The position numbers and the translations under genes were made by a program. 64,000 bases of DNA. Origin: Hyparrhenia diplandra. Lineage: Eukaryota; Streptophyta; Magnoliopsida; Poales; Poaceae. Each line of letters opens with the position of its first letter. Position 1 is the first letter of the stretch. This document shows positions 1-11,405 of this stretch, one piece after another. The notes below the pieces were generated by a model. It ran no database searches. It was not told the DNA's origin and was given only the letters and a program-made list of their open reading frames with translations. The DNA is taken from positions 124,001 through 188,000 of the forward strand of contig JADLZK010013163.1 of NCBI GenBank assembly GCA_015847255.1, read 5' to 3'.

Positions 1-564
1 AAAGTCGCGCCTTTTTACCACCCGAATTTTTTTAGCAAGCGCCTGCTATCGCGCCAACAACATCGCCCGACGTTTTGACTTCCGCTTATAGTGACTCTCG
101 CCGTATCCCTCCCTAATCCCCTCAAGAAACCAAATCTAGAGGTCGGTTAGGGTTCTAGCGCCACAAAGATAACTCTCCTTCTCGCCTTCCACCACCGATC
201 ACCGAGAGGATGCCGAGCGAGGGGGGGAAGGGGGACCCCATCGGCCTCGACATCATTTGCGCACACACCGGCATCCGCGCGTCTGACGCCACCGAGATCT
301 TCACACCAACAACCGAGACGACGTCGCATCGTCCCTCCCGCCTAGGGCGGCGTCATCGCTCTTTGGGTCATCTTCGTCCCAAAGAGCATCACAGGGTCGG
401 GCAGCGAAGGTGATCCAGCAACGACGCCCAAGATGCATTTCGACCTTCGTCTCAGGACGACAGCGACAACAGGTACACTATATTCTGCTAGTGCTACGTA
501 TACCCTAGCTGTATATGCTTTTGTGCTCATGATTTTAAATTAAAATGTCATGGCTGTATATGCA

Positions 565-1180
565 GAACGGAAGAAACATGGACAGTATATGTCACTTGCA
601 AGGGGAGTGAGGAGGGACAAGAGGTAGTTAATAGATATATAAACGTTGGGAAGAGTCAATTCACGCTTGGTAACTTAACAACAATGAAATCAAAACTGGG
701 GTATGGGTCTAGGGACTACATGTACTTCAAGAAGAGAAGTGTTGATGATCCTGCGGCAGCAACACTATCTGATATCGAATACGATCTTGATGTATTAGAC
801 ATGGTAAATTCTAGCCTAGGATGAGAGGGTTGTCAGAATAGTTTTGTCTAAGAATCCAACAACAGATTCATGTGTTGCCATAACACCCATTAAAAAAACT
901 AGAGGTTCGTCTGATGATGATGATGACGTAGAAATGGATGATTCTGAACTAGATGCATATAAAGAATGGCTACATTATATGCACACAAAGAATCAAGCCA
1001 CGGGTGAGTTATGATAAAGCCCTAGTATGTATATATAAAGATGGATTTTTGCAATGCATCATGACTCATATTATCGTTCTATTTCAGATTATCAAGATAT
1101 ATACAGGGAGGGCACCATCAAGACATACATAGAATGGTTGCAAAACTTGAAGGAAAACTTGAGGAGATCAGTAATATCCC
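565..1180 (+). pseudogene. Transposon-protein N-terminal exons (degenerate)
   Basis: Three exon-like blocks are visible. The first encodes LGYGSRDYMYFKKRSVDD and continues to LDVLDM just before GTAAAT at about 801. The second (about 822-1003) encodes RVVRIVLSKNPTTDS, an acidic run of about ten residues, then ELDAYKEWLHYMHTKNQ before a GTGAGT donor. The third starts after a TTTCAG acceptor at about 1086 with DYQDIYREGTIKTYIEWLQ. The blocks resemble N-terminal regions of plant DNA-transposon proteins (CACTA Ptta-like or MULE-like); I cannot name the family with certainty. They lie upstream of, and on the same strand as, the Ptta pieces, so they may be the first exons of that gene. No complete frame survives beyond about 1180. 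Confidence 0.4.
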
Positions 1181-1436
1181 CCTCCCCCACCCGGTTGTCA
1201 AACAATTCTTTTGCAAACTTCAAATTATGGTAGCTCATCATGTGACAATATTGTCTCGCAGATGCGTATAAGGATGTTAGCCTACCGATACATTCCAAAT
1301 AAGAGAGCAACCAAACACCACCAGAGCAGGCACATTCTCATGCCCGGTGTTGGAGACAAGATCAAGGTAAAGTTAATTTGTGCTCATTTTCAATTAATTT
1401 TGTGTTTCATTTATGGAGTTGGAGCCATGGTAATTT

Positions 1437-2478
1437 ATATTTATAGTTATATATATGAATGATACTATTTTAAGTCAATTTTGGAGAATTTTGGTGCATG
1501 TTTTCACAATCATTGTGGACAACTAAATAAATGCATGCTAGTGGATAAAGAGAAACAATTATAATGTACCTATGCTAGTTGGCTATAATTGCAATTTCTA
1601 TTGGATTGTTGATGTGGATGCTTTCATGTTGAGAGAAGTATTTAGTGGGGTTGACTATTACTTATTGTATTTATAGTTATATGAATGTTTTACGTCTTAA
1701 ATTAATTTTTGGTGAATGGTTTCACAATCATTGTGGACAACTAATTAAATGCATGCTAGTGGATAAAGAGAAACAATTATAATGTACACATTGCTAGTTG
1801 GCTAAATTTGCAATTTCTATTGGATTGTTGATGTGGATGCTTGCATGTTGAGAGAAATATTTAGTGGGGTTGACTATTACTTATTATATTTATAGTTATA
1901 TGAATGTTTTCGTCTTAAATCAATTTTGGTGAATGGTTTCACAATCATTGTGGACAACTAATTAAATGCATGCTAGTGGATAAAGAGAAACAATCATAAT
2001 TACCTGTGCTAGTTGGCTATAATTGCAATTTCTATTGGATTGTTGATGTGGATGCTTGCATGTTGAGAGAAATGTTTAGTGGGGTTGACTATTACTTATT
2101 ATATTTATTATGAATGATACTGTCTTAAATCAATTTTGGTGAATGGTTTCACAATCATTGTGGACAACTAATTAAATACATGCTAGTGGATAAAGAGAAA
2201 CAATCATAATTACATTGCTAGTAGGCTATAATTGCAATTTCTATTGGATTGTTGATGTGGATGCTTGCATGTTGAGAGAAATGTTTAGTGGGGTTGACTA
2301 TTAATTATTATATTTATAGTTATATGAATGATCTTTGTGTTAAATCAATTTTGGTGAATGGTTTCACAATCATTGTGGACAACTAATTAAATGCATGCTA
2401 GTGGATAAAGAGAAACAATCATAATTACATGTGCTAGTTGGCTATAATTGCTATTTACATTTGGATGGTTGAGTGGAT
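1437..2478. repeat. Tandem array, about 215-bp unit, five copies
   Basis: The word TTCACAATCATTGTGGACAA recurs at 1503, 1721, 1938, 2148 and 2363, giving steps of 218, 217, 210 and 215 bp. Each unit also holds a GCATGCTAGTGGATAAAGAG word, TTGGATTGTTGATGTGGATG and a TTTATAGTTATATGAATG word. Copies are AT-rich, differ by small indels and have no open frame. Directly after the array, 2487-2530 (ATATATACAGGGAAGGACACC and on) resembles 1099-1136, the start of the third exon-like block upstream. The array and its flank are therefore part of a larger local duplication inside the transposon. Confidence 0.9.
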
Positions 2479-2579
2479 TGCAAAATATATACAGGGAAGG
2501 ACACCAACAAGATATACATAGAATTGGAACAAAAGACGATGTGGTGCCCTCATGGCATTCTGCGGTTTAATATCATCCG

Positions 2580-5500
2580 CTATAACATCTTGTTTCCATG
2601 GAATAGGCTCGTAAAATAGGAAGAAAAGAGGACGTGGTACCCTCGAAATGCTTGAAGGCACTCGCCAAGAGATCCAAAAACAGCAATCAAAAGCTGAAAA
2701 TTGAGTTCTCCGGGCTTGGAGGAGCAAGTAGGTGAGAACTCCCGCACGTTTATCGATGAAATAGTACTGTTTACAAGGAGAAGGGCGCCGCTCATTGGAG
2801 TGAGAACATGGAAAGATGTCCACTCGATGTTAAAGAGTCAATAACATCGATATCTCTACTATAATGTCCCACTTCTTTCCTTTTTTGACCGACAAACAAC
2901 AACCAACAGATCCACAAATCAAGGGGAGGATTCAATGTTTGATGCATGGTGGGACATCTCATCGCGCAAGACGGCATCGCGGCATCGCTACTAGCAAACA
3001 GCGTTCGAACCCCATCGTTCGCAACCATCGAACACCGGAAAAAATAAAAACAAACGGGGCTCCACAAAACCCTATTGGGATCGACCCATCGCACCACGAA
3101 TCGCCGGGCCGTCGAGCCCATCGAAACCCTACCGGGATCGACCACGAAGCGGCCGGCCGCCGAGCCACGAGATCGACGGCGAGGAGTCCAACGACGTTAT
3201 GCTCGACGACGGCGCGCGGAGGAAGGACAGTGGTCTTGCGACACAGGGCTTCGGGGCGACGACCGCGACGCTCCGGGGGCTTCGGGACGACGATCGAACC
3301 GTAGAAGGCGCGGCGGGGGCAACCCGGATCGGCTCCATCGGCCATCGGCCATCGCCACATCGCGTTCGCGTCATTGCCCCTCGCGGCCTCGGCCATTCGG
3401 CGAACCACGAACTACAGGCGTGCCAGGCCCTGGACTGATCGTGGTTACAAGGACGGCTTGACTCTTCTTGCATACTCCGAGTCGGCGGCGCCAGATCGGC
3501 ATCTCTCGGCTCGGCTTGGTCTGGGCAGCTGCGAGAAAGGGTAGCGGCCAGGGCATTGCTGCGATGACAAGAGCCATCATCACGGTCACACCCACCAAGG
3601 GCTGAGGCCGCTGGTGGAGCTGGATGATGGTCCGTTCTTCGACCTCGCTATACCCTACCCAAACGACCACGCAAGAAGTAATCCCTGCGCACAATCTCTC
3701 GGTTAGTCTAATTTCCCTCTTTGCTCTTTTTTCTTGTGGTTCAATTTATGGTTGTTTACTTTTATGTATCTCCCTGCTATCTTCAGAACTGAAGGAAAGA
3801 AGGGAAATCTGAAGCGCATGGCCAGGTAGCTCCTTTTTTTTTTTTTTTTGATGCTCGATGCAATGGTCTGACAATCTACAAACAGAAAGTTCAGCCTTCC
3901 TTTAACAATGCTGAAAAGCTTGACAACAACAGAGACCTTGTTATGGATTCATGATGTTTACTGCAAGCAATTTATAATGTACGTAGCTGGCCTTGCAGTG
4001 CAAAGGCATTTTGCCATATGGGTCTCATAGAATTTTATATAAAAAAAGAAGATCATTTGCTGGCTGCGGAGAACAGGCTAAATGCTAATATATGGCTTAG
4101 CCACTGCCTCTGTCACAAGACGTGCCTGAACATGCATGAATGAACTAGGAATTGACAATTGACAACGATCCTATCGCAACCTTTTATTTTTTCCCGGTGA
4201 AGTATGTGTGTGTAAATATCATGTTCTTTTGCTTCTGCATTCCTTCAAAAACATGTGAATATTGCAATGACATGTATACTGTGTATGTTTTATTACTGAA
4301 TATATTGATACAGGAGATGCTACTTCAACTTCAAGACATGTGGAATTTTGCTGCTTATGAAATTTAGCTACTATAAGTAAAGTGAAGATGAACTTCTTTT
4401 TAGTTATCTAGAACTTATGAAATTTTGCTGCTACATTTCAGATGGATCCTCATGTGGCAAGCAACTCACTGCATGGTGGGATTAAAGATTGAGAGGTTCT
4501 TCCTGTTGGCACCACCTGATTTTATAATAAAATGGGATAGTGGTTTTTAGTTTTAGCACTGACAGAAACCGAAAAGAATTATCCCATAATGATTTAAGTT
4601 GCTACATCGGTCATGTCATGCTGCTGCAGAGAAGATTGGCAAAATATACTCCACATACACACACACACCACCTTGTTCTGCCAGTTACCATCCTTGTTAC
4701 CACTTACCAAGCACCTTCTTGCCTCTCTTATCGAAGTAGTGAAGATTGGTAGCAAGTGCACTATCTGTTGATGTCAACTTTCATATATCAAGATATATAA
4801 CTATGATGATTAATTTGTGTTAGAAAAGTTATTCCCTAAGCTTTGATTGGTACAACAATAACTTTAGTGTGCTATATCACCGTAGCGTTAGCACGGGCAA
4901 TATACTAGTATTAGTAAGATTCTTTGCTTCTGTGTACATTTCAATTATACTCTAACGTGACAACTGACCTAGTATTTGCATGTTCTTGTAATTATATAAT
5001 AGGCTAGGTGGGAGATTGAGGATAACTTTGATTCAAGGAGAACGATATTGGGCATTGCTAAAGAGCGTTACAAAGGATGGCGTTCCACTTTAAGTGCTAC
5101 GGCCAAGGTATACGACAGCCTACCATGAGAGAATGATGCATAAGCTTTAAGAATTAGATATTGTTGAATGGCACTATATGTTGTTGTATTTTAGGACTGC
5201 AAAATTCCAGGTCTGTTCCACATTGTTTCTATTCTTAACAATAGCATTTTCTGAAAAATGCCTATGTCTCAATCTTTAAGATAATTGTTCAAATCTATGC
5301 ATTCAGTAGGCAACGGCAGCAGAAAAAGAACTCGGGAATCGATCCCCTTAAAAAGACTACACATTTGACAAAGCTCTAAGCCTTTTTTCTCAATGTAGCT
5401 TTGAGAAGGTAATAAGTGGAGAAGCACATCTACAAGCTCTCTTGCTGGAAGAATTACTAAGTTGTTTTGTTCTTTGCATACCAGAGAGACCAAGAAACTG

Positions 5501-6125
5501 GTAATGAGCCCGATGATTTAGAACTTTGGTTCATTACTCACTCTAAGAATGGGAAATGGACAGACCAAGCATCTATGGATATCTATGTGAGTTCTTAATG
5601 AATTTGTACATAACTTACTAGCTAGTCCATGCAAATAGAGAATGCCTCAAGGGTTGCATCTTCAACTAACTCCTTGATCTCGTGCCTTGTAAATGTTAGG
5701 AGAAAGCAAAAAGCACAATTGGTGAGAAGGTATCAATTTCTCGAGAATAACTTCATTTTCCAAAATGAGAAGAACGAGATTTTCCAGCGGCATACAAGGA
5801 AATCACAGATTGCAAGTCAAGAAAGTTGCATGGTAATGGGTACCTTGCAATAAAACCAACAAGAAAGCAAATGGGGCAGAATGAGCAACGCGAGGAGCAA
5901 ATGCGTATGAGGAGCAACAAAGATCGGGGAACACCTCAAGCTCATGGCATCATTAGGGCAGCTAACAAAACAAATGGAAGAATGGGAAGAAGAAGAGGAA
6001 CGCGAAAGGAGAGAATACGAACGATAGGTTGAAGAAATAATGAAGGCGAGGGAGGCTGATAAAGAAACCTTTAGGCAAGAGATCCAATCAATGTTACTGC
6101 GGGTACTATTCAATGATCATTTTAG
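2580..6125 (+). pseudogene. Ptta/En-Spm-type transposon protein, split by a Helitron
   Basis: Recognisable blocks in order: about 2620-2850 encodes LKALAKRSKNSNQ, then (after a stop and a shift) EIVLFTRRRAPLIGVRTWKD; 5004-5110 encodes ARWEIEDNFDSRRTILGIAK followed by ERYKGWRSTLSATAKVYD; about 5485-5590 encodes ETGNEPDDLELWFITHSK and NGKWTDQASMDIY; about 5700-6125 encodes a GNGYLAIKPTRKQMG block and a charged, coiled-coil-like tail. This block order matches plant Ptta/En-Spm (Transposase_24-like) proteins that accompany the CACTA tnp2 transposase. Blocks one and two are separated by a Helitron (2853-4908) inside what was probably an intron or a short spacer. In-frame stops and frame changes show that the gene is dead. 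Confidence 0.6.
2853..4908 (+). mobile_element. Helitron, about 2.06 kb, nested in the Ptta gene
   Basis: The 5' end is TCTCTACTATAATG (2853 on), preceded by A. The 3' end is CTAG (4905-4908), followed by T, so it sits in an A/T dinucleotide as Helitrons do. Just inside the 3' end is a short hairpin, CCGT (4880-4883) with ACGG (4893-4896), then a 12-nt spacer ending ATACTAG. The same 3' signature (GCGTTAGCACGGGCA) recurs at 43538-43552. No Rep/helicase is encoded; the interior holds GC-rich sequence (about 2960-3500) with overlapping open frames on both strands that I do not recognise, possibly captured gene sequence. It is therefore non-autonomous. Confidence 0.62.
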
Positions 6126-7919
6126 GTCAATCTAATAAATAGAACGTTGCCTTCACCACTTGTCTCTTTAACATTTACTATGATGTTTTTTTTTTTTTTT
6201 TGCTCCTAGTTCAATGTTAGCCGCTTTTGATATGCTTGACATTTTTTTCCAACTATTTCTGTTCGACAAAGAGTTTATATAGGGTAAATTTTTCTACACC
6301 CTAGGTGTAGTTACACCCATATGTTTATCTCAAGATTTATGGTATATATGACCGAACGAAGTGCATGTGGATGAAGTATATGATTATACTAGACCATGTA
6401 TGGTGGTATATCCGTTAAGTATGCATTCATACGTTTGAGTATATGGATATACTTTTTTTTTTATATACAAAGACAGCAAAGTGGAGAAATTATCTATTAG
6501 TTTTTTAGACTTTCTTTATTGTATTGTTATAAACCAGTTTCTTATTTTTTTTATAATACATTCGTCAAAGCTAGTCTTGCCCTTTTCTCTTAATGAAAAT
6601 GACACGTGAAGTCGTGTTCGAGAAAATTAATACATTCTATTCTTTTTTAATAGGTGATCTTAATCTTGTTTTTGGTGAATGGATTTCTTTCCTTAGGTTC
6701 TATATCTAACCTGTTCGTATCGTTTTTTATAGGTTGGCCTAGCTAAAAATCAGTCGAGTCAAACAACAATGTCACGCAATTGAAGCCGTGGCGACGGCGG
6801 GCCGACTACGACTCATTGTACATGTTGTGCCAACCCCTCAAGATTCGGTCTCCACAGAGGTCCGTTAATTGACAACTTTTAGTGCTATCCGACACGCAAA
6901 ATGGCGCTAATTTTATCATTCCACCTTATTCGTTCCCGGGACAATGTTGAACGCAACCTGCACAAATCTCAACAAGGTGAAAAAGGGACAAACCTCAACA
7001 AGGTGAAAAAGGGGAGAAACCTCAACAAAGACAAAAAAGCGAACAAATCGATCCAAAGAAAGGCGTGACTTCAAGCATAATCTAAGAAGTGGTGGTAAAG
7101 CAAGCAATGAAGCAAATACTCCAACACCGCTTTACATCAATTCATCCACTCTGCGGACCCAAGCATTTGCGGCTTAAAAATGACTTGCCAACGCCCAAAA
7201 CAATAAAGGAGGTGAAATTTTGAAATCTCCACTACGGGCGTGGAATGTTTACATTTCAAATTTGTCAAAATGTTTATACTTGTGTTCATTATATCTTTGT
7301 CATTCGATAATTTTATGATGAGCAATGAAACTTTTGGCTTAGTGCATGCCGCTGTTGCCCCCTTTTGATAATGTCGGTTTACTTAATGCTAAAACAAATT
7401 TCTTTCATTCTTTCCAGGAAGGGGCGGCACTAATGGAGCGAAACATACCGTGAAGGGATCGCCTTGAAGTCACCCTTTCTGGCGATCAAGTGATGGGATC
7501 GTTTAGGGGTTCGTTCCAACAATGCGGTCTTTGGAAACTTATGTGTTTTTTAAGTACTATGTATCAAGTTCGTGTGTGGTGGTTTGTTGAAACAATTGAG
7601 TGTTGATTTTTATCTTGAATGGCTAATTCAAGTATATATACATTTTATTGCACCTAAAAAAATATATTATTATTATTGATCCCGTATTATATTGTTAAAT
7701 TATTGGTGGTCTAAATAAATGAGCGTGGCAGAATAGACATGTGGCAATAGCTACAAAATTATGGTAGCAACAATATTCGTGGAAAAAGATATTTTATCCT
7801 ATCGCAACACATTTTTTTCGATGTCATAAAGGTCGGAAGCAATAGAGGTGGCCACATGTAACAACCATTCAAACTGTGTGGTTTTGGTAGTAATATAATG
7901 GCCAACCTATAACAACCAA
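6126..7919. other. AT-rich transposon 3' region, no gene seen
   Basis: No supported gene. Contents include a poly-T run (about 6188-6202), low-complexity AT-rich sequence, and a short region (6955-7030) with repeated CTCAACAAGGTGAAAAAGGG-like words. Most likely noncoding 3' part of the CACTA element. Confidence 0.4.
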
Positions 7920-8420
7920 TCCTAGCTGGTGGTAATTGTGGTGGTTATTTTATAGCACCCACAAAACCTTTGGTGGCAATATTAGTAAACAACTATAGCA
8001 TCCAAATACAATTGTAGTAATAAATGGGAACACATATAGCACCCAAGCAAACTTTGGTGGCAATATCGGTCAACAAGTATAGCATCCAAACACAATAAGT
8101 AGTAATAAATGGGAACACATATAGCACCCAAAACAACTTTGGTGGCAATATTGGTCATCAAGTATAGCATCCAAATAAATTTCGTAGTAATAAACAGAAC
8201 ACATATAGCACCCAAAAACCTTTGGTGCCAATATTGATCATCAAGTATAGCATCCAAATTAATTTCGTAGCAATAGAAAAGAACACATATAGCACCCAAA
8301 AACCTTTGGTGGCAATATGGATTGACAAGTATAGCATCCAATCACAGTTCGTAGTAATAGGGGATCATCTATAGCACCCAAAGCAAGTTTGTGGCAAAAA
8401 CGTGTAGCAACCACAACTAG
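7920..8420. repeat. Tandem array, 84-bp unit, about six copies
   Basis: The word TATAGCACCCA recurs at 7951, 8035, 8120, 8204, 8288 and 8371 (steps 83-85 bp). Each unit also contains TTTGGTGGCAATAT and AAGTATAGCATCCAA. Because 84 is a multiple of three, the minus strand keeps a repetitive open frame (7982-8341) of 28-residue periods containing LGAICV; I regard this as a by-product of the period, not a gene. The array lies in the presumed subterminal zone of the CACTA element ending at 8755. Confidence 0.9.
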
Positions 8421-8755
8421 AGCGTAGCAATACAATCCTTTGCAACGCCACTTTTTTGGAATTGCAACGCTTCGGTGTTAGATGCCATTGAGACCTCTAG
8501 CATCACCTGAAATGTTGCAATAGGATACAATAGCACCAACTAGAGCGTGGCAATATAGTCTTGTTTCAACACCTCATTGGGTTGCAATACAAAAAAATTG
8601 CAACACCCAAATGGCCATCATGGTTGAAGGTTAATACCACGGACTTTGCGCATCTCAAGTTTACCAAATCATTTGTTGCAATTTCAGCTATTGCACCCAA
8701 AAGGGCATATTACAACACAATTTGTGTGTTGCTATTGACCGAAAATTACGTAGTG

Positions 8756-9880
8756 TTTGTTGTTGACAACTTTTTTTTTGTTTGAAATCATTGTTTGTGT
8801 CTAAAAATTTAATTCATTTAAACCATTAAAAGAAAATAAAAAAAGTAAGCGTGGTGTGGGTATATACTTCTGTTTTGGGCCATGATACACCTTGGACCCA
8901 ATAAGTAATCTGGGCGATCTCATCCATCTAAATCCATCCAACGGCCGAAACCCTACCCCTAATTCCTACAACCCGTCCCCATCGGCCACCCTTCTCCTGG
9001 CGCCGCACTTCTGGAATCCATCATCGAACCCTCCACCACGACCACTTCCTCCTCTTCTCCTTCCCCTTGCGTGGCGGCATACCGGTCGGGGGAGCACCGT
9101 CAAGTCACGCACGGGAGGCACGTACTGCACCTCGGTAGCTGCCGCCGCGTATCTTCACTCCTTTGTCATTGACGTGACATGGGGTGGCAACCCTTGCATG
9201 GGCCACCGCACCACAGGCCAAAACCCTAATTCCAACCATCACGCAGCCCCCTTTCGTCGTCCCCAAGATTGACCAAGACGCAACTCCGCCACCATCGCTC
9301 ACACCTCGCGCCTCACCGTCGTTACTACCCCGATTGCCTACTTCCTCTTCGACCGCGATCCCGTTGCCAACGTCATCCGCGACCTCGCGCCACCCAGGCC
9401 GCCTACTTCCTTTTCGTCGTGACCCTACCTCCACCGCCGTTGTGCACCTCCGCCCGAGCCCGGTCGCCTCACCCAACCCTAGCGCTCCTATGTCAGAGTG
9501 CTTTAAAGGCGACGGACCTCTACAAGGTCCGGCTATGTGGCAACCACATTTCGCCATCCCGCTCCAAACTGGCCACCCGGGTAACAAATCTCCGTCTAGG
9601 TCCACGAATCCCAGGTAAGAGATTAGAAGATTAGGATGGTTATTTGTAGATTTTTAGTATATAGGTCCTAACTTCAGTACATTTGGTAGTGATTTCTAGC
9701 GATCTGTAGATTTCAGTAGATAATTTAAGTTTAGTCGTTTGGCCAATGATGCATAATTTAGTAAATGTGATAATGAGATGGATTACTTTATGTTAACACT
9801 ACTTCTTCTAACTCACTTGCTATTCATGTCGGGTCATCAAGTATGCTTGTATCAATCACTATTCAGCAACAATTAGGTTA
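8756..9880. other. Gene-poor spacer with a GC-rich block
   Basis: About 8890-9640 is GC-rich and proline/serine-rich in translation, with overlapping frames on both strands. No motif, splice pattern or family resemblance supports a gene. It could be an old promoter/5' leader or captured sequence. The rest shows nothing recognisable. Confidence 0.3.
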
Positions 9881-9882
9881 GG

Positions 9883-10017
9883 AGGGTTGTTTGGTGCCCC
9901 ACCAAGGTTTGACATGTGGTGAAGAAAGGGTGTAAAGGAATATATACGTGCAAGGGTGGAAGGAATATATACATGCAAGGGTGTAAGGCATATGGTGGCT
10001 AGGAACCAAACACCCCC
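9883..10017. mobile_element. Small MITE-like element
   Basis: About 135 bp with inverted ends: GGGTTGTTTGGTGCC at 9884-9898 and its inverse GGAACCAAACACCCCC at 10002-10017. The interior contains three imperfect copies of GGAATATATACGTGCAAGGG-like sequence. The GTTTGGT/ACCAAAC ends are common in Tourist- or hAT-type MITEs of grasses. No clean target duplication was identified, so the class is uncertain. Confidence 0.4.
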
Positions 10018-10984
10018 TAACTCAAGGTGATGGCTAACCGTGGAAGATTAGGCATATTCCTGGTGGTACAAATTTGGAAATGCCCTTCTCATCATGGATT
10101 TGCAGTACCGTATGGGAACATCCATTCCCATGCAACACTAGAACGAATCTAAGTGATGGCGGGGGGGGATGGATGTTGGCCACTGATGATGTTAGCCCAT
10201 CGATGACTTAGGTTTGTTTTTGTAGGTGAGAGCGTGTGTGAGCTAATTATGGCCAATAATGCAAACTTTATCAAAGCACTTTTGTTGTTGTCTTCATGTC
10301 AGTTATCAAATGTTCTAGCAGCATCCACAGTTATGTAACAATTGGGTCTAACTTAAGGTGATGGCAAACAGTGGATGATTCTGAACATTCCATGCCTGCC
10401 ATGTGTTCTGATTGTAAACATTCATATGCTGAGGCCTCTACAATATTGTGTAAAATTACTAGACCTATGATGCAAACTTACATGTCATTGAACCAGTGGT
10501 TAAACATCCACTCATGCAACACTAGAGCTGATCTAAGTAATGGAAGGGGATGGATGTACGATCGTTATGGTCATTAAAGCTGAGGCTATCATACCTAATC
10601 CTATCAATACATAATCCTACCTTTTTTCTGATCCTATCATGCCTAATCCTACCTTTTTCCTGATCCCATCATACCTAATCCTATCAATACTGTCACGGTG
10701 AGTAATAACTTACTAAGTCGAGTTACTTACAATGTTGTATTACAAATATAAGTTATTAATTCAACTTTGGTTTTAAATTTGATTGACATGCTCTATAATA
10801 GATGGAAGGACAGATTGTTGCTCAACTGGCTCCATTGAAGCAAACCAAGCAACATCAGTTATCTGTGTTACATAGATGATTTAGTGTGAATGAGTGGTTA
10901 GGATGGAATGTTGGTAGAGTGGTTAGGACTTAAGAGTTTTGGTAGAGTGCTCATAGATGATTTTTGTGAATGACCTGTATGATC

Positions 10985-11405
10985 TATGATCGGAGCTCAG
11001 TAAACATCTACTTGACATTTATTAATTGAATTAATTAATATATTTGGCGGTACCACATTTGTCATTTATCTATCATGTCACAAATATTCATTGTTGTCAC
11101 AATAACCAGTATAAAAAGGGGTTCCCAAAATACGATTTGTGAGAGTTGAAGTGTTTGTGTGTCGTTTACCAAGCGTCATTAAACACTATAGTACATGACA
11201 ATAGGAAAGCAAAGCGTCACATAAAGTATGGACATTATGAGACGTTTTTACCAAATATCGTCACACTGAACATTTTGTGACGCTCATTATAAGAAGAAAT
11301 GCATGACGACGGGTTTTTCCTTTTTTTTTTTTTTTTTTGATATAATTTAGACTATACATGACAAATTGCGTTCGTCCTAGCTAGAAGCTCAAATTTCTTG
11401 TAGTG
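10985..11405 (-). mobile_element. CACTA terminus (one end only)
   Basis: The sequence ends AAATTTCTTGTAGTG at 11391-11405; the reverse complement CACTACAAGAAATTT is the classic CACTA terminal inverted repeat. The preceding 400 bp contain repeated ATCGTCACACT, TTTGTGACGCT and similar words in both orientations, as expected of a subterminal zone. No matching left end was found upstream, so the element is truncated or its other end has diverged. The strand given is arbitrary. Confidence 0.5.

Larger units (their letters stand above)
1..8755 (+). mobile_element. Decayed CACTA (En/Spm) element, right-hand part
   Basis: I read this stretch as one old CACTA element whose left end lies outside the window. 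Supporting features on the plus strand are a Ptta/En-Spm-type transposon gene (pieces between about 565 and 6125), short tandem arrays, and a 3' zone (about 7860-8755) full of repeated short words such as GTGGCAATA, GTAGCAATA and TTGCAAC, as in CACTA subterminal regions. The last five bases at 8751-8755 are TAGTG, the expected right end of a CACTA element; on the other strand the end reads CACTACGTAATTTTCGG. A Helitron (2853-4908) is nested inside. The left terminus and target duplication cannot be checked here, so the boundaries and even the unity of the element are inferred. Confidence 0.45.

Noticed and set aside
1437..2478. CRISPR-like array
   Set aside because: Contiguous 215-bp tandem units in plant nuclear DNA without spacers or cas genes; an ordinary tandem repeat.
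7982..8341. 119-codon repetitive protein
   Set aside because: The frame stays open because the 84-bp unit is a multiple of three; nothing else suggests translation.
9797..11405. Complete CACTA element starting at the CACTACTTCTTC at 9797
   Set aside because: That sequence does not match the terminal inverted repeat CACTACAAGAAATTT at 11405, so the two ends cannot be paired.
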